Below are positions 24,296 through 36,383 of a stretch of DNA of 64,000 bases, piece after piece. Under the pieces are notes generated by a model. The model ran no database searches, had not been told where the DNA came from, and saw nothing but the letters and a program-made list of their open reading frames with translations. How positions within the stretch are numbered: the first letter of the stretch is position 1; the number at the start of each line of letters is the position of its first letter. The DNA is from Cycas panzhihuaensis (taxonomy: Eukaryota > Cycadophyta), in contig CM041465.1 of the NCBI GenBank assembly GCA_023213395.1, positions 13,392,001 through 13,456,000 on the forward strand. The letters run 5' to 3'. A program made the translations under genes and the position numbers.

Positions 24296-24512
24296 ACTTG
24301 GGTCCCAAGTCGCTAAAGAGGCAGCTGGTGCCTCTTCATCCACATCTCACCTTGATCCTCCTCCGGAAGCTATTCCTCCGGAGATTCCTACGCTTCCCAA
24401 GACTATTCCCGTTCGCCCAGGTCGATTCGACTTTAGGAGAGCCCTTACCCAACCCACAGGGAAGGGTAAGCCCTTTTCTATCGTTGACGAGCTCTACACC
24501 ATCGCCGCGGGA

Positions 24513-25255
24513 ATGTCCTTGATGGACGTCTTGAGAAGCTGCCCTGAGCAATGTGCTCTTCTTCTCGAAGCTCTTGGCCAACAAGACGCTTCCATCCATG
24601 CGATAGGTGCTACCTCCCATGGGCCACCTGTCATCTCATTTGATCCTAGAGATCTCCCATCTCCCAGTAAGCGGGAGAAGCTTTTGCATTACCCGTTCGT
24701 CATTACCATTGACACTCCTGATTGTATCGTAAAGAGGACCATTGTAGATAATGGCTCCTAGGTTAATGCTATGCCTGCGCGTATGCTCAAGGAGCTAGGC
24801 ATAGTAGCTCTTGAGTCTGTCCCTTGGAAATGCCAAGGGTATGATGGGGCCGAAGTCCCCTCTGAGGCGATCTCCCTATCCCTCACCTTAGGAGGGAAAA
24901 GCTTACTGTCGAGTTCTTTGTACTCGATGTCGATGTAGAGTACAACCTCTTGTTGGGCCGATCATGGCTCGACCAGATGGGAGCAATCTGCTCCACTCAG
25001 TGGGGGCAACTTAAATTTGTCCATGAAGGACAAGTTAAAGTTATCGCCCGTGAGCCTATCTTAGTCTCACACCTCCCATCCGACCGCCAGTCATTGATGA
25101 TGAAGATAGCGATCCTGAGGAGGTTACTCCTTCTGTGGGACCTTTGTTTCAGGAGATCGACCTTCATCAGTCGAGCCCTATGCCATGTCATGAGCCAAAC
25201 CTGGTTAGGTTTGCCCCTATGGGCGTGGGGGGTTCCGGTTCCTTCGCCGCCATGA
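24513..25255 (+). pseudogene. Gypsy aspartic protease, first unit of array E
   Basis: VITIDTPDCIVKRTIVDNGS with the active-site DNGS at 24747-24758, next to a TAG where unit 2 has a Ser codon (TCG). NAMPARMLKELGI and VPWKCQGYDG follow. A GRSWLDQMGAICSTQWGQLK segment lies at about 24957-25015 after a frame change. The segment upstream (24513-24690, SLMDVLRSCPEQCALLLEAL) is shared with D. It would cleave the gag polyprotein. Confidence 0.75.
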
Positions 25256-25699
25256 GTGATTCTGATTCGGATAGCGAGGGTTATGGGCCCTCTCCTCGAC
25301 GTGTCACCCTGGTTTCGCAAGCACCTAGGGGAATATCTCGATCGAATATTCGCTCTTCCTCATTCTCTGATGGCTCCGAGCCCTTTGGTCCTAAACCAGC
25401 CATTTATTTTACCTCCTCGGCCTCCCCGAGCAGTTTCACGTAGGCGCCCGCGTCGGCGAGCCACTCGTAGAGGCACTTCTTCTTCACGCTCTAGATCCTT
25501 ACCTCGGACTAAAGCCACTCTTACTCGTATGCAACCTTGCCACGCGATCCGTCGTGTGCGGTCGTTGCTCATCTGGTTCCGAGCCATAGTAAGTTTACTA
25601 GTAGGCTTAGCGATCGGCCCTACTCTTCGTCACCTATCTCCTACCTGCATGTGACTACCCCTACCTTTATGGGGTCTAGGCACACCTCTTCCTCTCTTC
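25256..25699 (+). other. Arg/Ser/Pro-rich 3' coding linker, first unit of E
   Basis: Codes in overlapping frames for acidic DSDSDSEGYGPSPRR followed by an Arg/Ser-rich stretch (PRAVSRRRPRRRATRR). Conserved in unit 2 at 32490-32830. In D the corresponding point leads into the RNase H block; here it does not. Confidence 0.5.
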
Positions 25700-25868
25700 A
25701 TGCTCGAACGAGCCTAAACTACCATTTTTAATTGTTCCCATTCCACCCAACCACGGGTTGAATGGCAATTTAAGATGGATCCTTACTCAAACGAGCTTAA
25801 ACTACCATTTTGAACTGTCTCCATTCTCCCCAACCCGGGTGGGATGGCGGTTTGAGGTGGATTCTCTT
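25700..25868 (+). repeat. Tandem duplication of about 83 bp, first unit of E
   Basis: Two diverged copies begin ACGAGCCTAAACTACC (25708) and ACGAGCTTAAACTACC (25791). The same duplication is in unit 2. D has a single related copy near 37085. Confidence 0.8.
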
Positions 25869-26617
25869 CGGTTTTGCTTCGGTTCCTCCCATGGAACGCG
25901 TTCCCGTATGCTCTTGGGAACCTTTGTCCTCCTACTTGGGCATTCCCCAACTAGGACGACGCTGGGGAATATCGTTACTCCCCCTTCCGTGCTTGTTGTT
26001 TCCTTCGCATATTCCGCTATGCTCCCCTGTGGACCTGCATGTCGGCCTATCTTCTAACCGCACACCTCTCGATCACCTCTGCTCACGGTGGATGTGTGTG
26101 CCCCTGTTAGACATACGGCCATACATGGAAGGAAACACATGCATATTACAACAAAATATATACATACAAATATTTACAACACATTTACAACATACAAAAA
26201 TATTCATTTACAAAATAAATCATACATGCTACCTCTATCATACATGATACACACCATTTCATGTGGAGGCTTGTCTGGCCAGCCCGTGCCCAAGTCTCCG
26301 GTTGCTGTCGGTTAGATATGCTTGTTTTACTTTACTGGATGCCTCTCACTTCACGTTGCGCTTCGGCAACGGAGGCATCCCCTTTCACTTGCTTATTCGA
26401 TTGCGGTCGATGCCTGGGCGGCGTGGCAGCCCCACGTTGTCCTCGTCTCTGTCTCCCTTGTCCATGCGTTCCGCCACGACACTTGCCTACGCCCTTGGAT
26501 CACGTCTTTGCTCTTGATTGCTCTTATATATATATATGCATGTGCTACTCATGTTTCTTGATTGTCAGCATTCGCCATCACATTATGCTTAGAAGCGGTG
26601 AGGCTCACGCGAGGCGA
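25869..26617 (+). other. Non-coding 3' internal region, first unit of E
   Basis: Mixed-composition sequence, then an A/C-rich tract (26120-26260) of ACATACAAAT-type words, then about 350 bp ending at LTR2. No coding homology. The expected polypurine tract is poorly visible: the last bases before TGTTCC are GCGAGGCGA, where D has CCAAAGGGGTAA. Confidence 0.5.
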
Positions 26618-29110
26618 TGTTCCGGCTAGTGGGAATGGACTCGGGGACGCATCGACAGTTTGTCTTGGTATATGTTCTTACTTTTCTTACTTATGTTTGC
26701 TAAGGGAATTTAGAATAGTTTGATTGACATGTGCACTGCACGCATTGCTCGTTTGCCTGTTCATAATGCATGTGCCTAACGGCACCTCTTAGCCTATGAC
26801 GACTCACATCGGGGGCATCCATAGCGGATCGACACCCGTATGGCGTCTGACCACTCACGATGTCTCCATGGTCTTCGGGATGCTTTTGCCGGCTTGTTTA
26901 TTCGTGTTACCACGTCTGGCTTATGTTGCAAACCCTTCCTAAGCTGGTTTAACCCTTAGTCGTGGCTCTTTGCACCATTTTGAGTACTTGCCTTGCTGGG
27001 CCTTCCCCCAGTTGATTTAATTCATGTTCAACCCTTGTTCTTACCTTAAAAGCTGATTTTTATGACTTTTATGCTATATTTTTCTTTTTCAAATTTAGGA
27101 TCTGCGACAAACTTAGCGGTACCACAAAGTTCTTGTTGCCGGTACTGCGTCTGGTGGTAAACTTAGCGATGCCGCCAGTTTGCGTCTGACTGTTAAATTT
27201 GAAAAAGAAACCGACGATGGCGCGTTTTTGTGAGCTATGGCGTGGCTCGAAACAGTTGTAGGCGCGAGGGCCCCAACGTTCACTTGCTATGCCCAAGGCA
27301 TAAAACCCTTTTTCATTCATTTGCCTCATTCTTGAGTTCACTTTTCTAGACTTCCAAGCAAAACTCTCTACTAAAGACAAAGGAAAACACGAAACTAAGG
27401 ATTTTCATGTACAAAGCTTGAGCAGAGGTGAAGTGGGCTACTACCACCGGAGTTGCGGGGCCATTCTTTGCCCCACGTCTCTCCATCGCAAGCTCCACTT
27501 CCTCATACAAATACTCAAAGATCCAAAGCATTTCTTCACAAGAAAGACTACTCAAAGGACAACTTCTAGCTCCCATCTTGCAGAGCTTCCTCCTTCCATT
27601 CTCGCAAAGGACACTAAAAAACCAGCCTTAGACACTGCTTGTGCTGCTGCTCCAAGTAGCCAAGGTACATGCATGCATGCTCTCTCCCATTTAAGGTAGT
27701 TCTTATCTTTCATTGGTGCTTTTTGCCCGTTTTTTTGTTATTTTACTTGCAAGCTCTTCTCCTTCTTTTGCGTGAACTTTCTTTGGGATCTCCTTTGTCA
27801 TTTGATGCAAGTAACCTTAGCTAGTTGTGGCTTACTATAGTCTTTGCCCTAGATTGGGTGCATTTTCTTGCATTCCCTTGAGATCCATCCTTTCCTCTTA
27901 GCTTTCTCTTCCACCATTTCCTAAGCTAGCAAGATAAAGGGTTTTCACGAGGATTTGAGGGAGATAGGCGGGGTTCCGTCCCCCCATTGCCGTCCTTCTC
28001 CCCAAGGGTTTCGTCCCTTATCCTCTCTCCCTTTAGCACCCGCGCCTTCTTAGGAAACGAAGCTAGGGAAGCCTTGGAGAGTTGGGTTGAGTTTCCCTCT
28101 TGGTGTAGGCAATTTGTTACTACATGACTCACCTTGTTGCATGCTAGCACTGTTTTCCCTATACCCTGTGGAGACCTCTCGTAGGTGAGTTAGCCATCCC
28201 GAGGCTACACTCAATCCCATTTAGCATGTTTCGTGGTGCATGATAGCTTCCATGTTTACCGTACGATTCTGTTTCATTTTCGTTATATGTTGGTGCTTAA
28301 CTACAATTTTCTAGTGTAGTTGATTTCATTTTCAGTATATACATATATATCTCGTCGATTTTGGTAGCCTCTCTCCCGAGAGGAAGGCGTTTGTTGGGAG
28401 TATTTGCAGGACTGCGTTGGAGGAAGCATTGCGCGAGATCGACCCATTGCCGGTCGGCCCCCATATGGTATTTCTTCTCTCTTTTTGGTTGAGATTTGCT
28501 TTCGTTCCCTTCATTTCATTTAGTCCTTGCATGCTTTTGGGGAGGTAAGTGCACCCCCTTCGTTGTCTTCGATCGACGTTGCATGCGCGGGAGGAGGAAA
28601 GGAGCGCAACCAGGAGGGACATCCGCGCTTCCGCTCGAGCCGGATCCGGTATTCTTCGCATGCCTTTCATATTTTCTTTATGCTTTTATGTTTCTTTGCA
28701 TTTCTTGTTATAGATAAAGGAACATAAAGGAAAGAAGAAAACAACCTTTATTGTGTATTCTTGCTTTCGTACTATTTCTTTACATTGCATAACATAGGAA
28801 TAGAAGACTTGTTTGCGTTGTATCCCTAGCCGCATTCTACCCCTGTATTCTTTACACTTTTGGTTGGTTGCCCCTCGTTGCCTTCTCATTGCCTTGAGAA
28901 GTAGCGGCCATGAGATTCTTTTCCCTTCCGGCCATCAGAAGGTAGGAAGGCCTCGTCTTGCACGGCCACACAAGCAACCGTGCACCTTGCGATCTTGTAC
29001 CCGCTCCGACGGACGTCCGCGAGGTATGATCCTCGCTATTTAGCTTTGTGTAGCGTATTGTTTTATGCCCTGCGTAGGCGTTGGATCATTGCCCCGCGGA
29101 GAGCGTTTCA
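26618..29110 (+). repeat. LTR2 of array E (shared middle LTR)
   Basis: 2,493 bp, TGTTCCGGCTAG to GGAGAGCGTTTCA. It serves as 3' LTR of unit 1 and 5' LTR of unit 2. TATA-like GCATAAAACC is at 27298-27307. Compared with LTR1 and LTR3 it has many small indels near CTG/CAG/CG. Confidence 0.92.
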
Positions 29111-29111
29111 C

Positions 29112-29129
29112 TGGCGACCATACTGGGGA
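29112..29129 (+). other. Primer-binding site 2 of array E
   Basis: TGGCGACCATACTGGGGA one base after the LTR2 end. Equivalent to 21895-21912. Confidence 0.75.
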
Positions 29130-29291
29130 CTGCCAGTAAGGGAGCTAGATCCGCTTCCCCTTCGTGTTGGTGCTCTTGCCTTTAGGTAGTTTCGCAATCT
29201 GTGTTTTGAGTTGGGCCACCCCCAATGGGTTTGTAGTGCTTTCCTTTCTTTTCCTTTTCGCTTTTTCTAACAACGCTCGCAGAGGCGTTGC

Positions 29292-31500
29292 ATGCGACGT
29301 TTCTCGCGCCGCTTGCGGGGTTTGCCGCCATTGTTAGAAGACCAATCTTCGCATTTCATTCCATCGTCGAACCCCGATTCGGCAATGGAAGGTTACCCGT
29401 CCGATTGGGCCTACCATGCCATGACTTCAGGAACTCAAGAGTTCCCTTCATCGCTCGGAATCCACCCGTGAGGGCGAGGATTCCATCTATTACCAGATGA
29501 CCATTTCCACCTCAAGACTTTGAGCCTTGGCTCATGCGGCGGAGGATCCGCCACTGTGAGACCGCCACCCCTTTGGCGAGCCTTACGAGGCGCCTGAGGA
29601 TCCCCTACTTCAAGTCCCGTCGACCTCGTATGGCTATGAGGATACCCCTCCCGCCGACGCGGTCGAAGCGCTCAGTGAGTACTTTCGAGCGGTTCGCCAA
29701 CCGCCTCCTAGATGGTTTACTGAAATGCTACGCAACGTGGCGTCTTCCTCATCCATGCCCACGTCATCTCTGACGGTTGATGCTTCCGCGCGCACACGCC
29801 CCATCGTGGTGTCTACCCGGCTCTAAGGCGAGTGTTGCGCTTTGCCACCAGTCGTGGTCCCACTCCTTCGGGACCCGTCGGCGTGTCCGTTTCCCCAACT
29901 AGGGGTTAGTATGCCTTGCTCAAACTAAACGCACGTGCCATCGCCGAATGTGGCGCACGCGTTCCCTAGTAGGCCTCGAGGCCCTACTAGCGCCGCCACC
30001 GCTAGCCATGTAGGACCCACTCCTGCGTCGTCGAGAACGGTTGGTGGTCCTTCTCTTTCGTGCCCCTGTGCTGCGTCACAACCTTGGGGCGGGGCAAGGG
30101 AAACCATCTCCCTATCTATGGAGTGGACGTTGCACCCATATGGGGTCGCGCCACTACGAGTGGCCCATATGGGCAAACCGATCCCTCACCCTCTGTTTCG
30201 GCGTCGGTAGCGACTCCTGCTGCTGCGTCAAGGCGAGGCCGCGCCTCCTTTCGAACATCTACCGCAGACCCCCTTCCCACAAGGGGTGTTTCCTCAAGGA
30301 GGATGGGACCGACACCCCCATCCGCTCCTTTCTTGGGTTGTCGATCCCTTAGCCCGTGCAAGGACCGTCCTTTCGTGGACTATAGGTCGACGCCCTTGTC
30401 TGCTGAGGCGTTGAGGACTAACTTGCGCCTCATCCTCCTGAAGTCCCCAAATTTGACGGGACTTCGTCATAAGACCCAACCGAACATGTGCGACTTTTCC
30501 ATGGCGTGCATCGACTATTGGGCCTCGACCATATCTTGATGAAGCTCTTCCGCGGTCCTTGCGGGCGACGCCCTCAAGTGGTTCTACCGCCTTCACCGCC
30601 CATTCGATTTCCTCATTCCGGCTAGTGGGACGAGTTCGTCAACTACTTTGGCGTAAGTCTCCATTCGAAAGCGGAATGAAGGCGCTCTGTCGCTCAAACA
30701 AGGTCACGATGAGATGAATCGTGACTTTGTGCGGCAACTTTCACGATCTTCTTCACTCCACCAAGGCCACATTGCACGAGGAGTTGAAGAGGATCATTTG
30801 TAAATACGCCGTCACGAGGTGCACGTGGAGGTCCTCAAGATGGGGGCAACCACGTGTGACTCCGCGATTTCGAGGTGTTTGACGTTGGAGGCCATTGAGA
30901 TCCAGGCTGGACTCAAGAAACCTCCCAAGCCCTCACAACGTCGTGAGGCGCCTCCCCCAGCGAAGGAAACCGAACCTTCGCAGCCCGCTAGGTCCACCTC
31001 TCATCCGACTGAGAGGACCTTAGATCCCCTTACCTCCGCCATTCGCTCATTCGAGCACACGATGAAGGAGTTACAACTCCAACCTCCTTCGTCACCTACC
31101 TCCCATAGACCTGTCCAGCAGACTTCTCGTGTGATGCCCCCCAAAGGGGGTAACACCCAACCTTCTCAAGCAAGGAGGATCGAACCTCCCCTTGAGAAGA
31201 GGTGGTGTTCCATCCACGGGGAGTGTTTCCATGACGATGCGCTCGGGCACAACACCCACGCGACTCGTCCCCCAGGCGAGCATCGAGGCCTAATCTCGAT
31301 CAGCCCATTCATAGAGACCCATTCCCCAAACATGGGAAATGTGGTCGTGATGTTCAACAAGGAATGCAGTCGACCTGGATAGATCTCCCGATCCTCGCCC
31401 TTCGCATGGTAGAGGGAAGGGTGTGCGAAGGTCACCTTCCCCTTCGCGCCCCCCTGACCGCCGTGCTCCATCACCTTCGCGGTCCCGCTACAAGGAAAGA
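29292..31500 (+). pseudogene. Tat-like gag, second unit of array E
   Basis: Second copy of the gag at 22067. ATG 29292 and the in-frame ATG 29385 (MEGYPSDW) match unit 1. The core KFDGTSS region is near 30447, the downstream charged segment with TERTLDPLTSAIRSFEHTMK near 31000-31070, and the knuckle CSIHGECFHDDALGH at 31209-31250. Frame breaks differ from those of unit 1, so neither copy shows the family's full frame. The longest clean stretch is 30819-31382. Confidence 0.8.
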
Positions 31501-31572
31501 AGGTTGTCCAATTGCTTGAGACCACTCCGTTATATGCCTTAACCCGGTCCCAAGCTGCTAAAGAGGCAGCCG

Positions 31573-32470
31573 GTGCCTCTTCATCCACATCTCACCTTGA
31601 TCCTCCTCCCAAGCTATTCCTCCCGAGATTCCCACGCTTCCCAAGACTATTCCGTCCGCCTGTGTCGATTCGACTTTAGGAGAGCCCTTACCCAACCCAT
31701 GTGGAAGGGTAAGCCCTTTCTATCGCTGACGAGCTCTACACCGTCGCCACCGGAATGTCCTTGATGGACGCCTTGAGAAGCCGCCCGAGCAACGTGCTCT
31801 TCTTCCTCAAGCTCTTGGCCAACAAGATGCTTCCATCCATGCGATAGGTGCTACCTCCCATGGGCCACTGTCATCTCATTTGATCCTAGAGATCTCCCAT
31901 CTCCCAAAGCGGGAGAAGCTTTTGCATTACCCGTCATTACCATTGACACTCGATTGTATCGTAAAGAGGACCATTGTAGATAATGGCTCCTCGGTTAATG
32001 CTATACTGTAGCGTATGCTCAAGGAACTAGGCATAGTAGCTCTTGAGTCTGTCCCTTGGAAATGCTAAGGGTATGATGGGACTGAGAAGTCCCCTCCGGG
32101 GCGCCTCCTATCCCTCACCTTAGGAGGGAAAAGCTTACATCGGGTTGCTTTGTACTCGATGTCGATGTAGAGTACAACCTCTTGTTGGGCCGACCATGGC
32201 TCGACCAGATGGGAGCAATCTGCTCCACTCAGTGGGGGCAACTTAAATTTGTCCATGAAGGACAAGTTAAAGTTGTTGCCCGTGAGCCTATGCCATCTCA
32301 CACCTCCCATCCAGCCTGCCAGGCTGTTTTCGATGATGAAGATAGCGATCCTGAGGAGGTTACTCCTTCTGTGGGACCTTTGTTTCAGGAGATCGACCTT
32401 CATCAGTCGAGACCTATGCCATGTCATGAGCCAAACCTGGTTAGGTTTGCCCCTATTGGCATAGGTGGTT
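31573..32470 (+). pseudogene. Gypsy aspartic protease, second unit of array E
   Basis: VDNGSS at 31976-31993 with Ser where unit 1 has a stop, then LGRPWLDQMGAICSTQWGQL near 32185-32245. A clean frame 32182-32727 joins the protease C-terminus to the acidic DSDSDSEGYG and Arg-rich linker, showing these are one polyprotein. Confidence 0.75.
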
Positions 32471-33850
32471 ACGGTTACTTAGCCGCCATGAGTGATTCTG
32501 ATTCAGATAGCGAGGGTTATGGGCCCTCTCCTCGACGTGTCACCCTGGTTTCGCAAGCACCTAGGGGAATATCTCGATCGGATATTCCCGCTCTTCCTCA
32601 TTCTACAGTGGCTCCCGAGCCGCCGGTCCTAAACCGACCATTCATTTTACCTTCTCAGCCTCCCCGAGCGGTTTCACGTAGGCGCGCGTCGGCGAGCCAC
32701 CGTGAGGCACTTCTTCTTCACGCCTAGATCCTTACCTCTGACTAAAGCCACTCTTACTCAGTATGCAACCTTGCCACGCGATCCGTCGTGTGCAGTCCGC
32801 TCGCTCATCCTGGTTCCGACCATAGTAAGTTTACTAGTAGGCTTAGCGACACCGGCCCTACTCTTTCACCTATCTCCTACCCTGCGTGTGACTACCCCTA
32901 CCTTTATGGGGTCTAGGCACACCTCTTCCTCTCTTCATGCTCCGAAACGAGCCTAAACTACCATTTTAAATTGTTCCCATTCCTCCCAACCACGGGTTGA
33001 ATGGCAATTTAAGATGGATCCTTGCTCCGAAACGAGCTTAAACTACCATTTTGAACTGTCTCCATTCTCCCCAACCGGGTGGGATGGCGCTTGAGGTGGA
33101 TTTCTCTTGGTTTTGCTTCCGTTCCTCCCATGAACCCGCGTTCCGTATGTCTTGGGAACCTTTGTCCTCCTACTTGGGCATTCCCTAACTAGGGCGACTG
33201 GGAATATCGTTACTCCCCTTCCGTGCTTGTTGTTTCCTTCGCATATTCCGCTATGCTCCCTCAGGACGTGCATGTCGTCCCTATCTTCTAACCTCACACC
33301 TCTCGATCACCTGCTCACGGTGGATGTGTGTGCCCTGTTAGACATACTACCATACATGGAAGGAAACACATGCATATTACAACAAAATATATACATACAA
33401 ATATTTACAACACATTTACAACATACAAAAATATTCATTTACAAAATAAATCATACATGCTACCTCTATCATACATGATACACACCATTTCATGTGGAGG
33501 CTTGTCTGGCCAGCCCGTGCCCAAGTCTCCTGCTGTTGCTTGCTAGATATGCTTGTTTTACTTTGCTGGATGCCTCTCACTTCACGTTGCGCTTCGGCAA
33601 CGGAGGTGTCCCCTTTCACTTGCTTATTCCAGTTGCAGGTCGATGCTCAGGACGGCTGCGTGGCGCCCCTACGTTGTCCCTCGCCTCTGCCTCCCTTGTC
33701 CACGCTGTTCGCCACGACACTTGCCTATGCCCTTGGATCACGTACTGCTCTTGATTGCTCTTATATATATATATGCATGTGCTACTCATGTTTCTTGATT
33801 GCCAGCATTCGCCATCACATTATGCTTCCGGTGAGGCTCACGCCATAGCG
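32471..33850 (+). other. Linker and non-coding 3' internal region, second unit of E
   Basis: Acidic and Arg-rich linker to about 32830; the tandem duplication at 32939-33113 (copies starting 32947 and 33032); an A/C-rich tract at 33360-33490; then sequence ending TCACGCCATAGCG at LTR3. No RT, RNase H or integrase homology anywhere in this interval. Confidence 0.55.
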
Positions 33851-36378
33851 TGTTTCCTAGTGGGAATGGACTCGGGACGCATCGACACAGGCTTGTGCAG
33901 GTATATGTTCTTACTTTTCTTACTTATGTTTGCTAAGGGAATTTAGAATAGTTTGATTGACATGTGCCTGCCTGCACGCATGCTCGCTTGCCCTGCTCAT
34001 AATGCATGTGCCTAACGGCACCTCTTAGCCTATGACGACTCACACCTGGGCATCCATAGCGGATGCGACACCCGTATGGCGTCTGACCACTCACGATGTC
34101 TCCATGGTCTTTCGGGATGCTTTTGCCAGCTTGTTTATTCGTGTTACCACGTGCCGCTTATGTTGCAAACCCTTCCTAAGCCTGGTTTAACCCTTAGTCA
34201 GGGCTCTTTGCACCATTTTGAGTACTTGCCCACTGCCTGGGCCTTCCCCCAGTTGATTTAATTCATGTTCAGCCCTTGTTCTTACCTTAAAAAGCTGATT
34301 TTTATGACTTTTATGCTGTATTTTTCTCTTTTTTCAAATTTCAGGCCGTACCGCAGCAAACTTAGCGGTACCACAAAGTTTGCAGCGGTACCAGTGCGTA
34401 CCGCGGTAAACTTAGCAAGATCTGCCAAGTTTGCCGTGACGACCGCTTAAAATTTGAAAAAACCACGCTGGCCGCTGGCCATGAACTTTTTTCGAACAGC
34501 TGGAGGCTCGAGGGCCCCCAACGTTCACTTGCTATGCCCAAGGCATAAAAACCCTTTTTTCATTCATTTGCCTCATTCTTGAGTTCACTTTTCTAGACTT
34601 CCAAGCAAAAACTCTCTACTAAAAGACAAAGGAAAACATAGAAACTAAGGATTTTCATGTACAGCAGTTGAGCAGAGGTGAAGTGGGCTACTACCAGCTG
34701 GAGTTGCAGGGCCATTGCTGCCCCCTACGTCCCTCCATCGCAAGCTCCACTTCCTCATACAAATACTCAAAGATCCAAAGCATTTCTTCACAAAAAAGAC
34801 TACTCCAAAGGACAACTTCTAGCTCCCATCTTGCAGAGCTTCCTCCTTCCATTCTCGCAAAGGACACTAAAAAGCAAATTTAGACATTGCTTGTCTTTGC
34901 TCCAAGTAGCCAAGGTACATGCATGCTCTCTCCCATTTAAGGTAGTTCTTGTCTTTCATTGGTGCTTTTTGCCCGTTTTTTTGTTATTTTACTTGCAAGC
35001 TCTTCTCCTTCTTTTGCGTGAACTTTCTTTGGGATCTCCTTTGTCATTTGATGCAAGTAACCTTAGCTAGTTATGGCTTACTATAGTGCTGCCCTAGATT
35101 GGGTGCATTTTCTTGCATTCCCTTGAGATCCATCCTTTCCCTCTTAGCTTTCTCTTCCACCATTTCCTAAGCTAGCCAGCATAAAGGGTTTTCACGAGGA
35201 TTTGAGGGAGATAGGCGGGGTTCCGTCCCCCATTGCTGTCCTTCTCCCCAAGGGTTCCGTCCCTTATCCTCTCTCCCTTTAGCACCCGCGCCTTCTTAGG
35301 AAACGGAGCTAGGGAAGCCTTGGAGAGTTGGGTTGAGTTTCCCTCTTGGTGTAGGCAATTTGTTACTACATGACTCACCTTGTTGCATGCTAGCACTGTT
35401 TTCCCTATACCCTGTGGAGACCTCTCGTGGGTGAGTTAGCCATCCCGAGGCTACACTCAATCCCATTTAGCATGTTTCGTGGTGTATGATAGCTTGCATG
35501 TTTACCGTACGATTCCGTTTCATTTTCGTTATATGTTGGTGCTTAACTACATTTTTCTAGCGTAGTTGATTTCATTTTCAGTATATACATATATATCTCG
35601 TCGATTTTGGTAGCCTCTCTCCCGAGAGGAAGGCGTTTGTTGGGATTATTTGCAGGATTGCGTTGGAGGAAGCATTGCGCGAGATCGACCCGTTGCCGGT
35701 CGGCCCCCATATGGTATTTCTTCTCCCTTTTTGGTTGAGCTTTGCTTTCGTTCCCTTCATTTCATTTAGTCCTTGCATGCTTTTGGGGAGGTAAGTGCAC
35801 CCCCTTCGTTGTCTTCGATCGACGTTGCATGCGGGAGGAGGAAATGAGCGCAACCATGAGGGACATCATCCGCTCCGCTCGAACGCCGGATCCAGGTATT
35901 CTTCGCATGCCTTTCATATTTTCTTTATGCTTTTATGTTTCTTTGCATTTACTGTTATAGATAAAGGAACATAAAGGAAAGAAGAAAACAACCTTTTATT
36001 GTGTATTCGCTTGCTCGCACTATTTCTTTACATTGCATAACATAGGAATAGAAGACTTGTTTGCGTTGTGTCCCCTAGCCGCATTCTACCCCGTATTCTT
36101 TATACTTTTGGTTGGTTGCCCCCTCGTCGCCTTCTCATTGCCTTGAGAAGTAGCGACGCCATGAGGATTCTTTTTCCTTCCCTACCATCCGAAGGGTAGG
36201 AAGGCCTCCTCTTGCACGGCTACCTGGAAGCAACCAGGCACCTTGCAGCCCCTGCACTCAAGGCCTCCACAAGACGGACGTCCTGCGAGGTATGATCCTC
36301 GCTATTTAGCCTGTTTAGCGTATTATTTTATGCCCTTCCCGCTAGGCGTTGGATCATTGCCCTGCGGAGAGCGTTTCA
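33851..36378 (+). repeat. LTR3 of array E
   Basis: 2,528 bp, TGTTTCCTAGTGGG to GGAGAGCGTTTCA. TATA-like GCATAAAAAC at 34543-34552. Followed directly by the GGTTC duplication and D sequence; no primer site follows, as expected for an outer 3' LTR. Confidence 0.92.
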
Positions 36379-36383
36379 GGTTC
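36379..36383. repeat. Target-site duplication GGTTC, right of array E
   Basis: Second copy of the duplication seen at 19380-19384. Confidence 0.88.

Larger units (their letters stand above)
19385..36378 (+). mobile_element. Element E, tandem array of three LTRs and two internal regions
   Basis: 16,994 bp: LTR1 19385-21894, internal 1 21895-26617, LTR2 26618-29110, internal 2 29111-33850, LTR3 33851-36378, all plus strand. A single GGTTC duplication brackets the array; the middle LTR has none. Each internal region has a primer site, gag and protease but no RT, RNase H or integrase, so the family depends on proteins from elsewhere. It is CpG-rich, unlike its surroundings, hence younger. The proteins and the LTR ends are homologous to D. 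Confidence 0.92.

Noticed and set aside
23856-24308. 150-codon minus-strand frame opposite gag of E
   Set aside because: It is a shadow of the plus-strand gag; the corresponding frame in unit 2 has a different extent and the protein matches no family.
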